Source: an uncultured Rhodovulum sp. (GTDB taxonomy: Bacteria > Pseudomonadota > Alphaproteobacteria > Rhodobacterales > Rhodobacteraceae). From it: a DNA stretch of 21,715 bases. The stretch is taken from the NCBI GenBank assembly GCA_946221765.1, contig CAMIMK010000012.1, positions 1 to 21,715 of the forward strand, written 5' to 3'. Positions 14,755 to 20,813 of the stretch are shown here, piece by piece. Position 1 is the stretch's first letter. Every line of letters starts with the position of its first letter. The notes under the pieces are model-generated. The model was given only the letters and a program-made list of their open reading frames with translations, had not been told where the DNA came from and did not search any database. The position numbers were made by a program, and so were the translations under genes.

Positions 14755-15366
14755 TCAGCCGATCCAGGCGGGTGCGAGTCCGGTGCCCAGGCCAAGCATG
14801 TAGCCGAACTGGATGTTCATGTAGCCGACGCCCTCGAGATAGCGGGCATTCGACAGCGGCCCGGCCTCGCGCGCGGCGAAGCCGGCATCGGCGGCCAGCG
14901 CGACCACGGCCTTGCGGGCCGCCTCGTCGTCGGACGCGATGAAGGTCTGGATCTTCGCGCCACCGACCGTCAGGTCGCCGGCATAGTGCTGGGCGAAGAC
15001 GGTGTTGAAGGCCTTGACCACGGTCGCGCCCGGCAGGAGCTTCGCGATCTCCTCGGCGGCCGAGGTGGTGTGGCCGACCTGAAGCGCCGAGAAATCGGCG
15101 GTGACCGGGTTCGACACGTCGATCACCGTCTTGCCGGCAAAGTCGGCTTCCGCAGCCAGGCTCGCCGCTGCGCCATAGGGCGTCGCGAGGATCACGGTGT
15201 CGGCGGCCCTGACCGCATCGGCGACGGAAGCGGCGCGCAGGCCGAGCGTCGCGGCAGCGTCGGCGCCGCCCTTGCTGTCTGCGACGATGATATCCTTCCC
15301 GGCCGCAGCCAGCACCCGGGCGAGCCCGGCGCCGATGTTTCCGGTTCCGATGATTGCGATGGTCAT
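14755..15366 (-). CDS. NAD(P)-binding reductase of the F420:NADP oxidoreductase-like family
   Basis: A 203-residue Rossmann protein. It opens with MTIAIIGTGNIGAGLARVLA (GxGxxG at 7-12) and has VILATPYGAA at about 58-67, VIDVSNPVT at 81-89 and VVKAFNTVFAQHYA at 116-129, all standard for this family. Most bacterial members in F420-free lineages are simply NADPH-dependent reductases, so F420 itself is unlikely. A much longer open frame runs upstream to 16548, but that is the shadow of the LysR gene. The ATG at 15366 has AAGGA about 9 nt before it. It diverges from the LysR gene and is probably controlled by it, together with the dioxygenase gene downstream. Confidence 0.85.
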   Translation of the reverse strand: MTIAIIGTGNIGAGLARVLAAAGKDIIVADSKGGADAAATLGLRAASVADAVRAADTVILATPYGAAASLAAEADFAGKTVIDVSNPVTADFSALQVGHTTSAAEEIAKLLPGATVVKAFNTVFAQHYAGDLTVGGAKIQTFIASDDEAARKAVVALAADAGFAAREAGPLSNARYLEGVGYMNIQFGYMLGLGTGLAPAWIG

Positions 15367-15425
15367 GATCTGGGATCCTTGTTCCTGGGGCCATGCGGGC
15401 CCGCGTCGTTTCGATGCCGGGAATA

Positions 15426-15470
15426 TTGCTCCGCCCGATCCGGAATGATATGGCTGCTTCGGGCCATCAT
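15426..15470 (+). promoter_or_regulatory. Probable lysR promoter with an adjoining inverted repeat
   Basis: TTGCTC (15426-15431), a 17-bp gap and TATGGC (15449-15454) form a plausible promoter. If it is real, transcription starts near 15461, downstream of the ATG at 15445, which argues for the TTG at 15493 as the LysR start. An inverted repeat (ATGAT, AT bulge, GGC; then GCC, ATCAT; 15445-15470) overlaps the -10 and could be the LysR binding site. No clear T-N11-A box was found. Confidence 0.3.
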
Positions 15471-15492
15471 TTTCCATGTATCGTTCGCAATC

Positions 15493-16389
15493 TTGGATCT
15501 TCTCGACGGCATCCGCGCCTTCCTGGCGACCGCGCAGACCGGCTCGTTCACGGCCGGGGCGGACCGGCTCGGAATCTCGAGCCGGCTGGCCTCGAAGTAT
15601 GTGGCGGAACTGGAGGAGCGCCTCGGCGTCCGCCTGCTCCAGCGCACCACGCGCAAGGTCGGGCTGACTGCGGCGGGCGAAGAGCTGCTGGCGCGGGCAC
15701 CGGCGCTTGTCGGCGACGTGGACGACCTTCTGGCCGGGTTGTCGGAACGCTCGGACCGGCTGTCCGGGCTGATCCGGATCACGGCCCCGGTGACCTTCGG
15801 GGCGCTCTACATCAAGGGTCTGGTCAGTCGTTTCGCGGCGCTGCATCCGGACCTCCGGATCGACCTGCACCTCGACGACCGCTACGTCGATCTGGCCGCG
15901 CGGGGCATCGACCTCGCCTTTCGCATCGGCGAGCCGAACCTGCAGACGCAACGGGTCCGGCGACTGGGAACGATCCGCAGCGTCGTTGTCGCCGCGCCGG
16001 ATTATCTGGCGCGGGTCGCCCGGCCGGAGCAGCCCGAGGATCTGGCAGGACATGACTGCATCATCGACACCAACCGCCGCGAGCCGCTGACCTGGCGTTT
16101 CGCGCGGGACGGCAGGGAGGTTGCGGTGACGATCCGCGGCCGCCTGTCGGTCAACAATGCGCAGGTGGCGAGCGCCTTCGCGATCGACGGCTTCGGCATC
16201 GCCGCCTGCCCCCGCTTTGCCGTCGAGGAGGAGATCCGCGCCGGCCGGCTCGTTCCCCTGCTTGAGGCCTATACGGCAACCGGGTCGCCGCTGAATGGCG
16301 TCTACCTCGGCGGGCGCACCATGCCGCGGAAACTCCGGGCGCTGATCGACTTCGCCGTCGCCGACATCGGCCGCAGCAAGATGCTCTGA
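15493..16389 (+). CDS. LysR-family transcriptional regulator
   Basis: A 298-residue protein from the TTG at 15493. Its N-terminus, LDLLDGIRAFLATAQTGSFT, then AGADRLGISSRLASKYVAEL and TTRKVGLTAAGEE, is the classic LysR helix-turn-helix and linker. The effector domain (about 88-290) starts at GLIRITAPVTFG. An in-frame ATG at 15445 would add 16 hydrophobic residues (MIWLLRAIIF and more) not seen in LysR proteins; the TTG gives the normal N-terminus but has no good ribosome binding site, so the start is uncertain. The close likeness to the CrgA/YafC-type subgroup, often paired with small reductases, and the divergent reductase gene suggest it controls the reductase/dioxygenase pair, perhaps in response to quinones or electrophiles (inference). 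Confidence 0.9.
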   Translation: MDLLDGIRAFLATAQTGSFTAGADRLGISSRLASKYVAELEERLGVRLLQRTTRKVGLTAAGEELLARAPALVGDVDDLLAGLSERSDRLSGLIRITAPVTFGALYIKGLVSRFAALHPDLRIDLHLDDRYVDLAARGIDLAFRIGEPNLQTQRVRRLGTIRSVVVAAPDYLARVARPEQPEDLAGHDCIIDTNRREPLTWRFARDGREVAVTIRGRLSVNNAQVASAFAIDGFGIAACPRFAVEEEIRAGRLVPLLEAYTATGSPLNGVYLGGRTMPRKLRALIDFAVADIGRSKML

Positions 16390-16675
16390 CCCCTGGCGCA
16401 GTCGATGGCCCAGCGCCATCAGCGGATCTCCCTGCGCCACGCGGGATCCCGGAGCGGCGCACGGACGGCCCGCGCATCCCGGGTCGCGAGCCCCCGCGGC
16501 GGTGGGCGGGCAGGGTGCAGACATCGCGGAGGTCGGCGCAGACCGCATGGTCCGGCATCCCCGGCCGAAGCCTTCCCGGCAGCACCGGCGCAGCGGGGAG
16601 TTGCGCCGGTAGAGCCGGTTTCGGCATCATCCGGCGCGGTCGCCGTCCCGGGATCGCCGCGAAGGGGAGTGCAGC
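16390..16675. other. Intergenic region between lysR and the ArgE-like gene
   Basis: About 290 bp with no gene I can support. Just after the lysR stop is a small foldback, TGGCGC (16394-16399) with GCGCCA (16413-16418), without a T run. Near the right end is a nested hairpin at 16603-16637: outer arms GCGCCGG and CCGGCGC, inner arms GCCG and CGGC closing a GTTT tetraloop. It lies 38 bp before the next start codon and may be a leader structure. No convincing promoter hexamers were seen. Confidence 0.4.
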
Positions 16676-17812
16676 ATGACGCCAGAAGCCATCCTTGCCG
16701 ATCTCGTCGCCTGCGCCGACCTGCCGGGGGCGCCGAATGCGCGCGTGGCGACCTGCGTCGCGGGCCACCTGCGCCGCATGGGTGTCGAGCCCGCGGTCCT
16801 GCCGGGGCCGGAGGGCGACCGGGTCAACATCTTCGCCAGCATCGGCCCCCGCGACGGGCCGGGGGTGATCCTGTCCGGCCACATGGACGTGGTGCCGGTC
16901 GAGGGGCAGGTCTGGGCGAGCGATCCCTTCCGCCTGACCGAGCGCGACGGCCGGCTGCTGGGGCGCGGCAGTTCGGACATGAAGGGCTTTCTCGCCTGCA
17001 TGCTGGCGATGGTGCCGGAGTTCCAGCGGGCGGGGCTGCGCCGGCCGGTGCATCTCGCCTTCTCCTATGACGAGGAGATCGGCTGTCGCGGGGTGCCGAA
17101 TCTGATCGCGGCCCTCCCCGCCCTCTGCGCCCCGCCCGCGGCCTGTCTCGTCGGCGAGCCCACCGCCCTGCGCCCGGTGCTGTCGCACAAGGGCAAGCAG
17201 GCGATGCGGGTCACCTTCCGGGGCCGGGCCGCGCACAGCGCGCAGCCTGCGGCCGGGGTGAATGCGAATTATGCGGGGGCGGCGCTGATGCTGGCGATCC
17301 GCGACCTCGACGCCCGGCGCACCGTCGAGGGACCGTTCGATCCCCGCTTCGATCCGCCACAGTCGACCCTGGTCGCGGGCGTGGTGCGCGGTGGCACCGC
17401 GGTCAACATCATCCCCGAGCAGTGCGTGGTCGAGTTCGAGGTGCGCGGCATCCCCGCCGACGACCCCGCCGCGATCGCCGCCGAGGTCGAGGCCGCGGCC
17501 GCGGCGCTCGTTGCCGAGGGCGCGGCGCTCGGCTGCACGGCCGAGCGTCTCAGTGCTTATCCCGCCCTGCCGCCGGCCGGGGCCGGGCTCGCGGCGCTGC
17601 TGGAGCGGCTGACCGGGCAGGCGCCGCTGCAATCTGTCAGCTACGGCACCGAGGCCGGCCTCTTCCAGGCCGCCGGCATCCCGGCCATCGTCTGCGGCCC
17701 GGGCGAGATCGCCCGCGCCCACCGCCCCGACGAATACATCCTGCCCGGTGAACTCGCGGCCTGTTGCGCCATGCTGCGAAACCTGGCCGCGGAGCTCTCG
17801 ACGACGGGCTGA
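16676..17812 (+). CDS. argE: Acetylornithine deacetylase-like M20 metallohydrolase (ArgE family)
   Basis: A 378-residue M20 enzyme of the length expected for ArgE. Zinc site and catalytic residues are all present: SGHMDVVP (H69, D71), GRGSSDMKG (D101), the general base pair YDEEIG (E133/E134), GEPT (E161) and AHRPDEY (H349). The dimerisation domain (about 170-285) includes RGRAAHSAQP with the substrate-binding His187. GGGGAG lies 6 nt before the ATG. ArgE removes the acetyl group from N-acetylornithine; close relatives act on other N-acyl amino acids. No other arginine biosynthesis gene is nearby, so a catabolic N-acyl-amino-acid role is possible. It stands alone between lysR and the gluconate genes. 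Confidence 0.85.
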   Translation: MTPEAILADLVACADLPGAPNARVATCVAGHLRRMGVEPAVLPGPEGDRVNIFASIGPRDGPGVILSGHMDVVPVEGQVWASDPFRLTERDGRLLGRGSSDMKGFLACMLAMVPEFQRAGLRRPVHLAFSYDEEIGCRGVPNLIAALPALCAPPAACLVGEPTALRPVLSHKGKQAMRVTFRGRAAHSAQPAAGVNANYAGAALMLAIRDLDARRTVEGPFDPRFDPPQSTLVAGVVRGGTAVNIIPEQCVVEFEVRGIPADDPAAIAAEVEAAAAALVAEGAALGCTAERLSAYPALPPAGAGLAALLERLTGQAPLQSVSYGTEAGLFQAAGIPAIVCGPGEIARAHRPDEYILPGELAACCAMLRNLAAELSTTG

Positions 17813-17816
17813 GGGC

Positions 17817-17863
17817 CTGTCTGGACCCCCGCGCCGGCCCTCCGCCGCCGCAGGTCCAGACAG
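17817..17863. repeat. Perfect 11-bp inverted repeat after the ArgE-like gene
   Basis: CTGTCTGGACC (17817-17827) and GGTCCAGACAG (17853-17863) are exact inverted copies around a 25-nt GC-rich loop, beginning 4 bp after the stop codon. It may act as a transcript-end hairpin, though no T run follows, or be a scar of a small element. No target-site duplication was noticed. Confidence 0.6.
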
Positions 17864-18025
17864 TCTCTGAGCGGTCCGCAGTCGCGCCGGAAGCGGGCGG
17901 GCACCGTGAGCCGCGGTCGGCGAGATCCCCGGTCCGCTGTGTGATCCCGGATGTTCCTGATGTGGCGCCGTCGATAAGAAGGCTGAATCCAGGGCGGCTC
18001 ATGCGCCACGGACTGGGGGACGGGA

Positions 18026-18781
18026 ATGACCGCGAAGCTGTTTGACCTGACGGGGCGCCGGGCGCTCGTCACGGGATCGTCGCAGGGGATCGGGCAGGCG
18101 CTGGCGCTCGGCCTCGCCGCGGCGGGGGCCGAGGTCGTGCTGAATGGCCGGGACGCGGGCCGGCTGGCGGCGGCGGCCGGAGCGATCCCGGGCGCGCGGC
18201 GCCTCGCCTTCGATGTGACCGACCATGCCGCGGCCCGGGCGGCGATCGACGGCTTCGAGGCCGAAACCGGGCCGATCGACATCCTCGTCAACAATGCCGG
18301 CATGCAGCACCGCGCGCCGCTGGAGGACTTTCCGGCGGATGCCTTCCAGCGGCTGCTCCAGACCAACATCGCCTCGGTCTTCAATGTCGGGCAGGCCTGC
18401 GCGCGGCACATGATCGGGCGCGGGGCGGGCAAGATCATCAACATCGCCTCGGTCCAGAGCGCGCTCGCGCGGCCCTCGATCGCGCCCTATACCGCGACCA
18501 AGGGCGCGGTCGCGAATCTGACCAAGGGCATGGCGACCGACTGGGCCCGGCATGGCCTTCAGGTGAACGCGCTGGCGCCGGGTTATTTCGACACGCCGCT
18601 CAACGCGGCGCTGGTCGCCGATCCGGCCTTTTCGACCTGGCTGGAGAAGCGCACCCCGGCCGGGCGCTGGGGGCGGGTGGAAGAGCTGGTGGGCGCCTGC
18701 GTCTTCCTCGCCGCCCCGGCCTCGTCCTTCGTGAACGGGCATATCCTCTATGTCGACGGCGGCATTACCGCGTCGCTCTGA
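18026..18781 (+). CDS. idnO: Gluconate 5-dehydrogenase-like short-chain dehydrogenase
   Basis: A 251-residue classical SDR. The cofactor motif TGSSQGIG is at 16-23, with an Asn-Gly-Arg after the second strand (NGRD, 40-43), a pattern favouring NADP(H). NNAG is at 89-92, and the catalytic tetrad is N114, S142, Y155 and K159. The C-terminal YVDGGITASL is typical. The whole sequence closely resembles gluconate 5-dehydrogenases (Gno/IdnO), which interconvert D-gluconate and 5-ketogluconate. The gluconokinase gene starts 14 bp downstream, giving the logical pathway 5-ketogluconate to gluconate to 6-phosphogluconate. A GGGGGA stretch lies upstream of the ATG. No gluconate transporter or L-idonate dehydrogenase is in the window. 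Confidence 0.85.
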   Translation: MTAKLFDLTGRRALVTGSSQGIGQALALGLAAAGAEVVLNGRDAGRLAAAAGAIPGARRLAFDVTDHAAARAAIDGFEAETGPIDILVNNAGMQHRAPLEDFPADAFQRLLQTNIASVFNVGQACARHMIGRGAGKIINIASVQSALARPSIAPYTATKGAVANLTKGMATDWARHGLQVNALAPGYFDTPLNAALVADPAFSTWLEKRTPAGRWGRVEELVGACVFLAAPASSFVNGHILYVDGGITASL

Positions 18782-18795
18782 GACAGGAGCCGGTG

Positions 18796-19314
18796 ATGGA
18801 GAACCGAACAGGGCGGCGGCTGGTGCTGATGGGCGTCGCGGGCTGTGGCAAGTCGACGGTGGGGGCCGGGCTCTCGGCCCGGCTCGGCATTCCCTACATC
18901 GACGGCGATGACCTGCATCCGGCGGAGAATGTCGCCCGGATGAGCCGCGGCGAGCCGCTGGGGGATGCGGACCGCTGGCCCTGGCTTGACCGGGTGGCGG
19001 CGGCGCTCGCGGAGCGGCAGGAGGTGATCATCGGCTGCTCGGCGCTCCGGCGGCGGTATCGCGCCCGCATCCGCGCGGGCGCGGGCGCGGGCGGGCCGGT
19101 GACCTTCATCTATCTGGAGGGCAGCCGGGCCGAGATCGAGGCCCGGATGGCGGCGCGGCGGGGGCATTTCATGCCCGCCTCGATGGTCGAGAGCCAGTTC
19201 GCCACCCTGGAGCCGCCCGGGCCCGACGAGGCGCCGGTGGTCGTCGATATCGCCCAGGCACCGGACGACGTGATCGCGGCCATCGAGGCGGGCCTGAAGG
19301 GAAGGGCTGGGTGA
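18796..19314 (+). CDS. gntK: Gluconokinase
   Basis: A 172-residue P-loop kinase of normal GntK length. Walker A is GVAGCGKST (13-21). DGDDLHP (36-42) and the MSRGEPLGDADRWPWL region (49-64) are signature substrate elements. The lid region has RRGHFMPASMVESQFATLE at 121-139. It phosphorylates D-gluconate to 6-phosphogluconate for the Entner-Doudoroff or pentose phosphate route in the cytoplasm. AGGAG sits 6 nt before the ATG at 18796; a GTG three bases upstream is less well spaced. It is second in a two-gene unit with the dehydrogenase. A run of repeated GCGGGC units at about 19071-19098 encodes an Ala/Gly-rich loop (RAGAGAGG) that looks like a short slippage expansion. Confidence 0.95.
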   Translation: MENRTGRRLVLMGVAGCGKSTVGAGLSARLGIPYIDGDDLHPAENVARMSRGEPLGDADRWPWLDRVAAALAERQEVIIGCSALRRRYRARIRAGAGAGGPVTFIYLEGSRAEIEARMAARRGHFMPASMVESQFATLEPPGPDEAPVVVDIAQAPDDVIAAIEAGLKGRAG

Positions 19315-19333
19315 TGGCCAAAACGGGGGCGCT

Positions 19334-19363
19334 GATCGGGGGACGGTCGACATGTCCCCGATC
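19334..19363 (+). terminator. Strong hairpin after gluconokinase, probable terminator without a T run
   Basis: GATCGGGGGAC (19334-19344) pairs with GTCCCCGATC (19354-19363): ten base pairs with one bulged G and a 9-nt loop, starting 20 bp after the stop. Stem strength and position suit a transcript end, but no T tract follows. Confidence 0.45.
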
Positions 19364-19661
19364 GACCCGGAGGCGGCGGCCGGGGCGCGGGCTGTCCGAG
19401 CCGGGGGCGCATTGACCTTCACCCCTATGGGCCGAACGGGATCTGGCAGACGACGAAGCCCATCGATCAGGCGCTGTGGGCTCAACCGTTTCGCGGGGCC
19501 GAGACGACGGTGCCGGCCAGTGCCGAGGGGCATCGAGACAGCCGCCTCTTGGAGGCCCTGGCCGGTGGCTGCGCGGATCGGGCGATCCCGCAGGAGCCCC
19601 GCCCCATGCCCGGCTGCGGCTTGGTCACGCGGCGCTGACCTGGTCCCTTTGCACTGACGTC

Positions 19662-19708
19662 TTGCCCGACTCGCCGGCGCTGCCTAGCTTTGGTCTACAA
19701 AATAGACC
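19662..19708 (+). promoter_or_regulatory. Promoter with a GGTCTA-N5-TAGACC operator
   Basis: TTGCCC (19662-19667), a 17-bp gap and TAGCTT (19685-19690) give a weak promoter. Immediately after it GGTCTA (19692-19697), CAAAA and TAGACC (19703-19708) form a perfect 6-bp inverted repeat with a 5-bp AT-rich centre, covering the likely transcription start. This is the form of a dimeric repressor site, as used by HxlR or MarR-type proteins that often sit beside such reductase genes. No such regulator gene is present in the window. Confidence 0.6.
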
Positions 19709-19739
19709 TTATGTCGAATCAAGACGTTGGAGCAGAGAG

Positions 19740-20351
19740 ATGACAAAGATCGCGCTGGTTGGGGCCTCGGGCAATGCCGGGTCCCGCATCCTGAAGGAAC
19801 TGTCCGACCGCGGCCACGCGGTGACGGCGATCGCGCGCAACCCCGAGCGGATCGCCGCGCTGCCCGGCGTTACCGCTGTGGCGGGCGACGCCAAGGACGC
19901 TGCCGCCCTGGCTGCACTGCTGCGCGGGCATGATGTCGCCATCAGCTCCGTCCATTTCACCGCCAGCGATCCCGAGGCGTTGATCGCCGCGGCGCGCGAG
20001 TCCGGGGTGTCGCGCTACATCGTCGTCGGCGGCGCGGGCAGCCTCGAATCCGAGCCCGGCAAGCGGCTCATCGACAGCCCAGACTTCCCCGCGGCCTACC
20101 GCGCCGAGGCGACGGCCGGCGCGGCCTTCCTCGACCGGCTGAAGGCCGAGGACGGGCTGAACTGGACCTTCCTGTCCCCCTCGGCGGTCTTCGCGCCCGG
20201 GACGCGCACCGGCACGTTCCGCCTCGGGACCGACCAGCTCCTTGTCGGGCCCGAGGGGTCGCACATCTCCTTCGAGGATTATGCCGTCGCGCTCGTCGAC
20301 GAGATCGAGACCCCGGCGCATCCGCGCCAGCGTTTCACCGTCGGCTACTGA
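19740..20351 (+). CDS. NAD(P)H-binding protein, atypical SDR (YwnB/NmrA-like)
   Basis: A 203-residue single-domain Rossmann protein. It opens with MTKIALVGASGNAGSRILKE; the dinucleotide motif GASGNAGS at 8-15 is the hallmark of atypical SDRs. IARNPERI (30s) supplies the Arg that favours NADPH, and SRYIVVGGAGSLE (about 95-110) is the strand leading to the active site. It lacks a classical Tyr-x3-Lys pair, as usual in this group. GGAG lies 7 nt before the ATG at 19740. Relatives are reductases or redox sensors whose substrates are mostly unknown and which are commonly induced through HxlR-type repressors. It appears monocistronic, with a small foldback (GAGAGG with CCTCTC, 20352-20376) directly after the stop. 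Confidence 0.88.
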   Translation: MTKIALVGASGNAGSRILKELSDRGHAVTAIARNPERIAALPGVTAVAGDAKDAAALAALLRGHDVAISSVHFTASDPEALIAAARESGVSRYIVVGGAGSLESEPGKRLIDSPDFPAAYRAEATAGAAFLDRLKAEDGLNWTFLSPSAVFAPGTRTGTFRLGTDQLLVGPEGSHISFEDYAVALVDEIETPAHPRQRFTVGY

Positions 20352-20813
20352 GAGAGGTCCCGGCCGAACGCCTCTCCGCCCCGGCCGGCAGCCATGCCGC
20401 GCCCGCGGAGCGGTGCAGGATCGCCGTCCCGACCGGAGGCTGGCCGGCGACACCTGCCGGCGGTGGGCGCCCGCTTTACCCCGATCCCGCAGCCCCCGCC
20501 CGGCAAGGACGCGGGCGACCGGACCCGGGCAGACGCTGGCGGCGACCGGCCCGGCCGGCCGCCGGCCCGAAGGACACCGCTCCTTCGTCGCTCACACCCC
20601 GGTCCGATCGGGGCGACTTCGCGCCCCCGCGGCCCGGACGGCGGCACGGTGCGGCGCTCCTTGAACGAGCCCCGCGGATGCCCCGCACCTGCGACCGGCA
20701 GGCGGACCCGGTCCCGCGACGGCGCATCGGGATACGGATCCGCATCCTCCCTTGACAAGCCGGCTGCCAGCATCGACCGCGAGCGCCTCGGGGCGACGTG
20801 GAGGGCTGGAGTG
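20352..20813. other. Intergenic region upstream of the FUSC gene
   Basis: About 460 bp, very rich in CCGG runs. The open frames across it give only low-complexity Arg/Pro/Gly sequence, so I call no gene. Visible structures are the foldback at 20352-20376 (6-bp arms, no T run) and a perfect 7-bp hairpin, CGAAGGA (20568-20574) with TCCTTCG (20581-20587) around a 6-nt loop. A consensus -35, TTGACA, lies at 20752-20757, but no good -10 follows at 16-18 bp. It is still the best promoter candidate for the next gene. Confidence 0.4.

Larger units (their letters stand above)
19315..19739. other. Intergenic region with a possible gene remnant and a promoter
   Basis: This 425-bp gap holds the hairpin at 19334-19363 and the promoter/operator at 19662-19708. 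Between them a plus-strand frame is open from 19336 to a TGA at 19636 without a usable early start. From 19411 it reads IDLHPYGPNGIWQTTKPIDQ and on to ALWAQPFRGAETT, and about 80% of wobble bases in that stretch are G/C, more coding-like than the overlapping frame. It may be the remains of a decayed gene. I do not recognise the family, and chance cannot be excluded in DNA this GC-rich. Confidence 0.25.

Noticed and set aside
14755..16548. A 597-residue minus-strand protein with the NAD(P) reductase at its end
   Set aside because: The first two thirds are the antisense of the LysR gene; the reductase starts at the ATG at 15366 with its own ribosome binding site.
16151..17722. A 523-codon minus-strand frame opposite the ArgE-like gene
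   Set aside because: It is an antisense shadow of a gene with all M20 catalytic motifs intact.
19071..19098. Tandem GCGGGC-like units inside gluconokinase, considered as a regulatory repeat
   Set aside because: It is short, in frame, and encodes an Ala/Gly loop between core motifs; best explained as a minor slippage expansion.
20345..20773. A 142-codon minus-strand frame in the gap before the FUSC gene
   Set aside because: Its translation is Arg/Gly/Pro low complexity with no motif, no ribosome binding site was seen, and it reaches into the end of the preceding gene.
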